7,122 nt of DNA from an uncultured Collinsella sp. (lineage in GTDB: Bacteria; Actinomycetota; Coriobacteriia; Coriobacteriales; Coriobacteriaceae), in contig UQTD01000082.1 of the NCBI GenBank assembly GCA_900543845.1, positions 1 through 7,122 on the forward strand. The letters run 5' to 3'. Positions 4,658 to 7,122 of the stretch are shown here, in pieces. A model generated the notes under the pieces. It worked only from the letters and a program-made list of their open reading frames with translations. It ran no database searches and was not told where the DNA came from. The position numbers and the translations under genes were made by a program. Position 1 is the stretch's first letter. Every line of letters starts with the position of its first letter.

Positions 4658-7028
4658 CGATTACGCGCTGGTGGTGGCGCTCGATACTTCGACCGATATG
4701 CTTGCCTGCGCGGCAAGCTGGATTGATGGGCAGACGGGCGAGGCGAAGCTGGTGAGTGGCGACCATATGTGCCGTCGCCATGCCAATGTGGAGCTCGTGA
4801 ATACCGTCGACAGCGTGCTTGCTCAGGCTGGCATGGACCGTGCTGACGTGGGCAGTTACGTCGTCGGTCGCGGTCCGGGTTCGTTTACCGGCGTGCGTAT
4901 CGGCATTTCCACCGCCAAGGGCCTGGCGCGCGGTGCCAACGTGCCGCTGTTGGGTGTGTCGACGCTCGATGCCTGCGCATGGACCGCGTGGAAGGCTGGC
5001 GTGCGTGGCAAGCTCGGCATTCTGGCCGATGCCATGCGCGGCGAGGTGTATCCGGCTTTGTATGTGCTGGGCGACGAGGGCCCCGAGCGTCAGTTTGAGC
5101 GCGAGCACGTGGTCAAGGCTGCCGTGGCGCTTGATGAGTGGCGCCAAGCCGCGGACTGGGACCAGGTTAAGCTGACTGGCGACGGTCTCGTGCGCTATGG
5201 CAAGCTGCTGGGCGAGGATGAGGCCGCTCGCTGCGTAGAGCGCGGCTTGTGGTGGCCTTCGGGCGAGGGTCTCATCCTTGCGCACGCCGCGGGTGACGGC
5301 GACCCGGCCCGCGTCCTACCGATCTATACGCGCCTTTCTGATGCCGAGGAAAACGAGCGCAAACGCCTCGGTCTATCCGAGAGCGCGCAGAGCGAAATTA
5401 CGGGCGTCGCCGATGAGCTCGCCGGTCGCCATCTGCAATTTCGCCCCATGGGTGCGGCGGACGCCGAGGGTGCGAGTGCGCTGGAGGCCGCCTGCTTTGA
5501 AGGCGCTGGGCACGAGGCATGGACGCCGGGCATGTTCCTGTCCGAGTTGGGCGAGGATGTTGCGGTGCCGCGCAGCTGGTGGGTGGCGCACGATGACGGT
5601 CAGCTGTTGGGGCTTGCCGGTGGCATGGTCGTAGACGGTGACGTGCAGATTCTGGATGTTTCCGTCGACCCGAAACATCGCCGCGAGGGCATCGCCCGCA
5701 AGCTGCTGTCGCACGTGAGCTACGATGCCCAGATGCTCGGCTGTACGACCGCCTCGCTCGAGGTTGAGGATGGCAACGAGGGCGCTATTGCGCTCTATGC
5801 CTCCCTTGGCTTTACCGAGGCGGGCCGCCGCCGTGGTTACTACGGTGCTGGCAAAGATGCCATCGTCATGACGGCGCCGCTGCCCCTGGTGCTTCCTCTC
5901 GACAATGCCTCGCCCGAGCCGACGGCGGCTGAGCAGCGTGTGTGGCCGCTGCCCGCGCCCGAACGCACCGCTGAGGAGCGTGCCGAAATCGAGCGCCGCC
6001 GCCTGGTGCTTGCCATCGAGAGTTCCTGCGACGAGACGGCCGTGGCGATTATCGATGCGGACGGCAAGATGCTGGCCAACCAGGTGTCGACGCAGATTGA
6101 TTTTCATGCTCGCTTTGGCGGCGTGGTGCCCGAGATCGCCTCGCGCAAGCACGTTGAGGTCATCGTGAGCGTCGTGGACGCGGCACTCGAGGACGCCGCA
6201 GCGTCGCTGGGCCTTACAGGCGGAGCCATCGCGCCGAGCGAGCTTGCCGCTGTTGGCGTGACGCAGGGTCCGGGCCTGGTGGGTGCTCTGGTGGTGGGCG
6301 TCGCCTTCGCCAAGGGCTTTGCCTATGCCGCCGGTAAACCGCTCGTGTGCGTCAACCATCTGGAGGGTCACCTGTTTGCCAACCTGTTGGCGCAGCCTGA
6401 CCTCAAGCCTCCGTTTATCTTTACGCTTGTCTCGGGCGGGCACACCATGCTTGTGCACGTAAAGGCATGGGGCGACTACGAGGTGCTTGGCGAGACGCTC
6501 GACGACGCCGTGGGCGAAGCCTTCGACAAGGTGGCAAAGGCGCTGGGCCTGGGCTATCCCGGAGGCCCCGTCATCTCCAAGCTTGCCGAGACGGGCAATC
6601 CCCGCGCGATTGACTTCCCCCGTGCGCTCAATAGTAGGGGAGACTATCGGTTCTCGCTTTCGGGCCTTAAGACGGCCGTGACGCTCTACATTGAGCAGGA
6701 GACCAAAGCCGGGCGTACGATTCATCTGCCCGACCTGGCTGCTTCGTTTGAGGCCGCGGTCTTTGACGTTCAGTACAAGAAGGCCAAGAACGCGCTGCAT
6801 GCCACCGGATGCAAGGAATACTGCATCGGCGGCGGCGTCTCGGCCAACCCGCATCTGCGCGAGATGATGATCAAGAAGCTCGGGCGCCAGGGCATCCGCG
6901 TGACGGTGCCGCCTCTCTCGGCATGCACCGACAACGCCGCCATGATCGCGGAGGTCGCCCGCCGTAAATTCGATCGAGGAGAAATCTCGCCGTTCGACGT
7001 CGACGCCGATCCGAACATGACGCTGTAG
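4644..7028 (+). CDS. tsaB-rimI-tsaD: Fused TsaB-RimI-TsaD: t6A transferase with S18 acetyltransferase
   Basis: One 794-residue cytosolic protein carries three complete domains that are separate genes in most bacteria. TsaB (about 1-235), the non-catalytic dimer partner of TsaD, shows ALDTST at 12-17 and GPGSFTG at 77-83, and ends with VLPIYTR (224-230). RimI (about 264-409) is a GNAT acetyltransferase that acetylates the N-terminus of ribosomal protein S18. It shows DPKHRREGIA (342-351, acetyl-CoA loop) and LEVEDGNEGAIALY (372-385), followed by GF and YY at 399-400. TsaD (about 452-794) transfers threonylcarbamoyl to A37 of tRNA. It shows IESSCDET at 458-465, metal ligands H572 and H576 in NHLEGH, and D763 in CTDNAAM. 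Each part is close to the length of its stand-alone homologue (~231, ~148, ~340). The joints are a ~30-residue acidic/polar stretch and a ~42-residue proline/glutamate-rich linker (410-451). No frameshift or lost motif is visible, so the fusion looks functional. The order matches the actinobacterial tsaB-rimI-tsaD gene order. Last gene of the operon. Confidence 0.95.
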   Translation: MSLHNDYALVVALDTSTDMLACAASWIDGQTGEAKLVSGDHMCRRHANVELVNTVDSVLAQAGMDRADVGSYVVGRGPGSFTGVRIGISTAKGLARGANVPLLGVSTLDACAWTAWKAGVRGKLGILADAMRGEVYPALYVLGDEGPERQFEREHVVKAAVALDEWRQAADWDQVKLTGDGLVRYGKLLGEDEAARCVERGLWWPSGEGLILAHAAGDGDPARVLPIYTRLSDAEENERKRLGLSESAQSEITGVADELAGRHLQFRPMGAADAEGASALEAACFEGAGHEAWTPGMFLSELGEDVAVPRSWWVAHDDGQLLGLAGGMVVDGDVQILDVSVDPKHRREGIARKLLSHVSYDAQMLGCTTASLEVEDGNEGAIALYASLGFTEAGRRRGYYGAGKDAIVMTAPLPLVLPLDNASPEPTAAEQRVWPLPAPERTAEERAEIERRRLVLAIESSCDETAVAIIDADGKMLANQVSTQIDFHARFGGVVPEIASRKHVEVIVSVVDAALEDAAASLGLTGGAIAPSELAAVGVTQGPGLVGALVVGVAFAKGFAYAAGKPLVCVNHLEGHLFANLLAQPDLKPPFIFTLVSGGHTMLVHVKAWGDYEVLGETLDDAVGEAFDKVAKALGLGYPGGPVISKLAETGNPRAIDFPRALNSRGDYRFSLSGLKTAVTLYIEQETKAGRTIHLPDLAASFEAAVFDVQYKKAKNALHATGCKEYCIGGGVSANPHLREMMIKKLGRQGIRVTVPPLSACTDNAAMIAEVARRKFDRGEISPFDVDADPNMTL

Positions 7029-7045
7029 TCGCAAAGGCGCGGTCC

Positions 7046-7062
7046 CCGGCCGGAGGGGCCGG
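7046..7062 (+). other. GC-rich hairpin in the 3' untranslated region
   Basis: CCGGCC at 7046-7051 pairs with GGCCGG at 7057-7062 around GGAGG. It starts 18 bases after the last stop codon. It is followed by ATATAAGG rather than a T-run, so it is not a canonical terminator. It may protect the transcript's 3' end or be incidental. The loop GGAGG is not followed by a start codon at a useful distance. Confidence 0.4.
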
Positions 7063-7098
7063 ATATAAGGTTTCCTGCTCTACAGTCCTGCGCAAGAC

Positions 7099-7122
7099 GA
7101 AGGCCACATTAAGTGGCCTTCT
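7099..7122 (+). terminator. Probable operon terminator, truncated by the window edge
   Basis: GAAGGCCAC at 7099-7107 pairs perfectly with GTGGCCTTC at 7113-7121 around an ATTAA loop. The window ends one base (T) after the stem, so the expected T-tract cannot be seen. The position after the last gene, and a non-T-rich flank on the other strand, suggest a + strand terminator. Bases 7063-7098 before it show no gene. Confidence 0.65.

Noticed and set aside
5373..7034. Long open frame on the minus strand (553 codons) opposite the RimI-TsaD region
   Set aside because: It is the mirror of a well-supported gene with biased codon use in GC-rich DNA. Its translation is rich in R, H, G and A, has no recognisable motif, and lies antisense to three conserved domains.
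7046..7062. GC-rich hairpin as the operon's intrinsic terminator
   Set aside because: It is followed by ATATAAGG rather than a T-run. The stem at 7099-7121 is the better candidate.
1..7122. Mobile element, CRISPR array, prophage, toxin-antitoxin or defence system
   Set aside because: Every gene is a recognisable housekeeping gene on one strand with tight operon spacing. I saw no direct repeats, integrase, transposase or attachment site.

Overview
The window reads as one co-directional operon from a moderately GC-rich Gram-positive actinobacterium, most likely of the class Coriobacteriia and Collinsella-like. That placement is inference. It rests on the actinobacterial gene order alr-tsaE-tsaB-rimI-tsaD, the GC-leaning codon use, the strong AGGAG ribosome binding sites and the protein sequences. 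No marker gene proves the genus.

Layout. Bases 1-100 are the tail of an upstream transcription unit. The first ~34 bases look like the 3' end of a 5S rRNA. A short stem-loop spacer and a textbook intrinsic terminator (71-100) follow. Bases 101-204 are a short intergenic region with a sigma-70-type promoter (146-175) and a strong ribosome binding site. Six genes then run on the + strand with almost no spacing: acpS (holo-ACP synthase with a C-terminal extension), nnrE-nnrD (bifunctional NAD(P)H-hydrate repair enzyme), alr (alanine racemase), a type 4 Fe-S uracil-DNA glycosylase, tsaE, and one 794-residue protein fusing TsaB, RimI and TsaD. Bases 7029-7122 are the 3' untranslated region. It carries a GC-rich hairpin and, at the edge, a 9-bp stem that is probably the operon terminator with its T-tract cut off.

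How the genes fit together. This is a housekeeping operon joining fatty-acid/ACP activation, metabolite repair (damaged NAD(P)H), D-alanine supply for peptidoglycan, DNA repair and universal tRNA modification. TsaE and the TsaB and TsaD parts of the fusion form the bacterial threonylcarbamoyl transferase that makes t6A37 on ANN-decoding tRNAs. The TsaC/Sua5 enzyme that makes the threonylcarbamoyl-adenylate substrate is not in the window. RimI, the N-terminal acetyltransferase of ribosomal protein S18, sits in the middle of the fusion.

I found no mobile element, CRISPR array, tRNA or undescribed defence system. The points most worth a second look are the triple TsaB-RimI-TsaD fusion, an alanine racemase lacking the usually carbamylated lysine, a perfect 12-bp inverted repeat inside the nnrD coding region, and the AcpS tail with a possible internal translation start.
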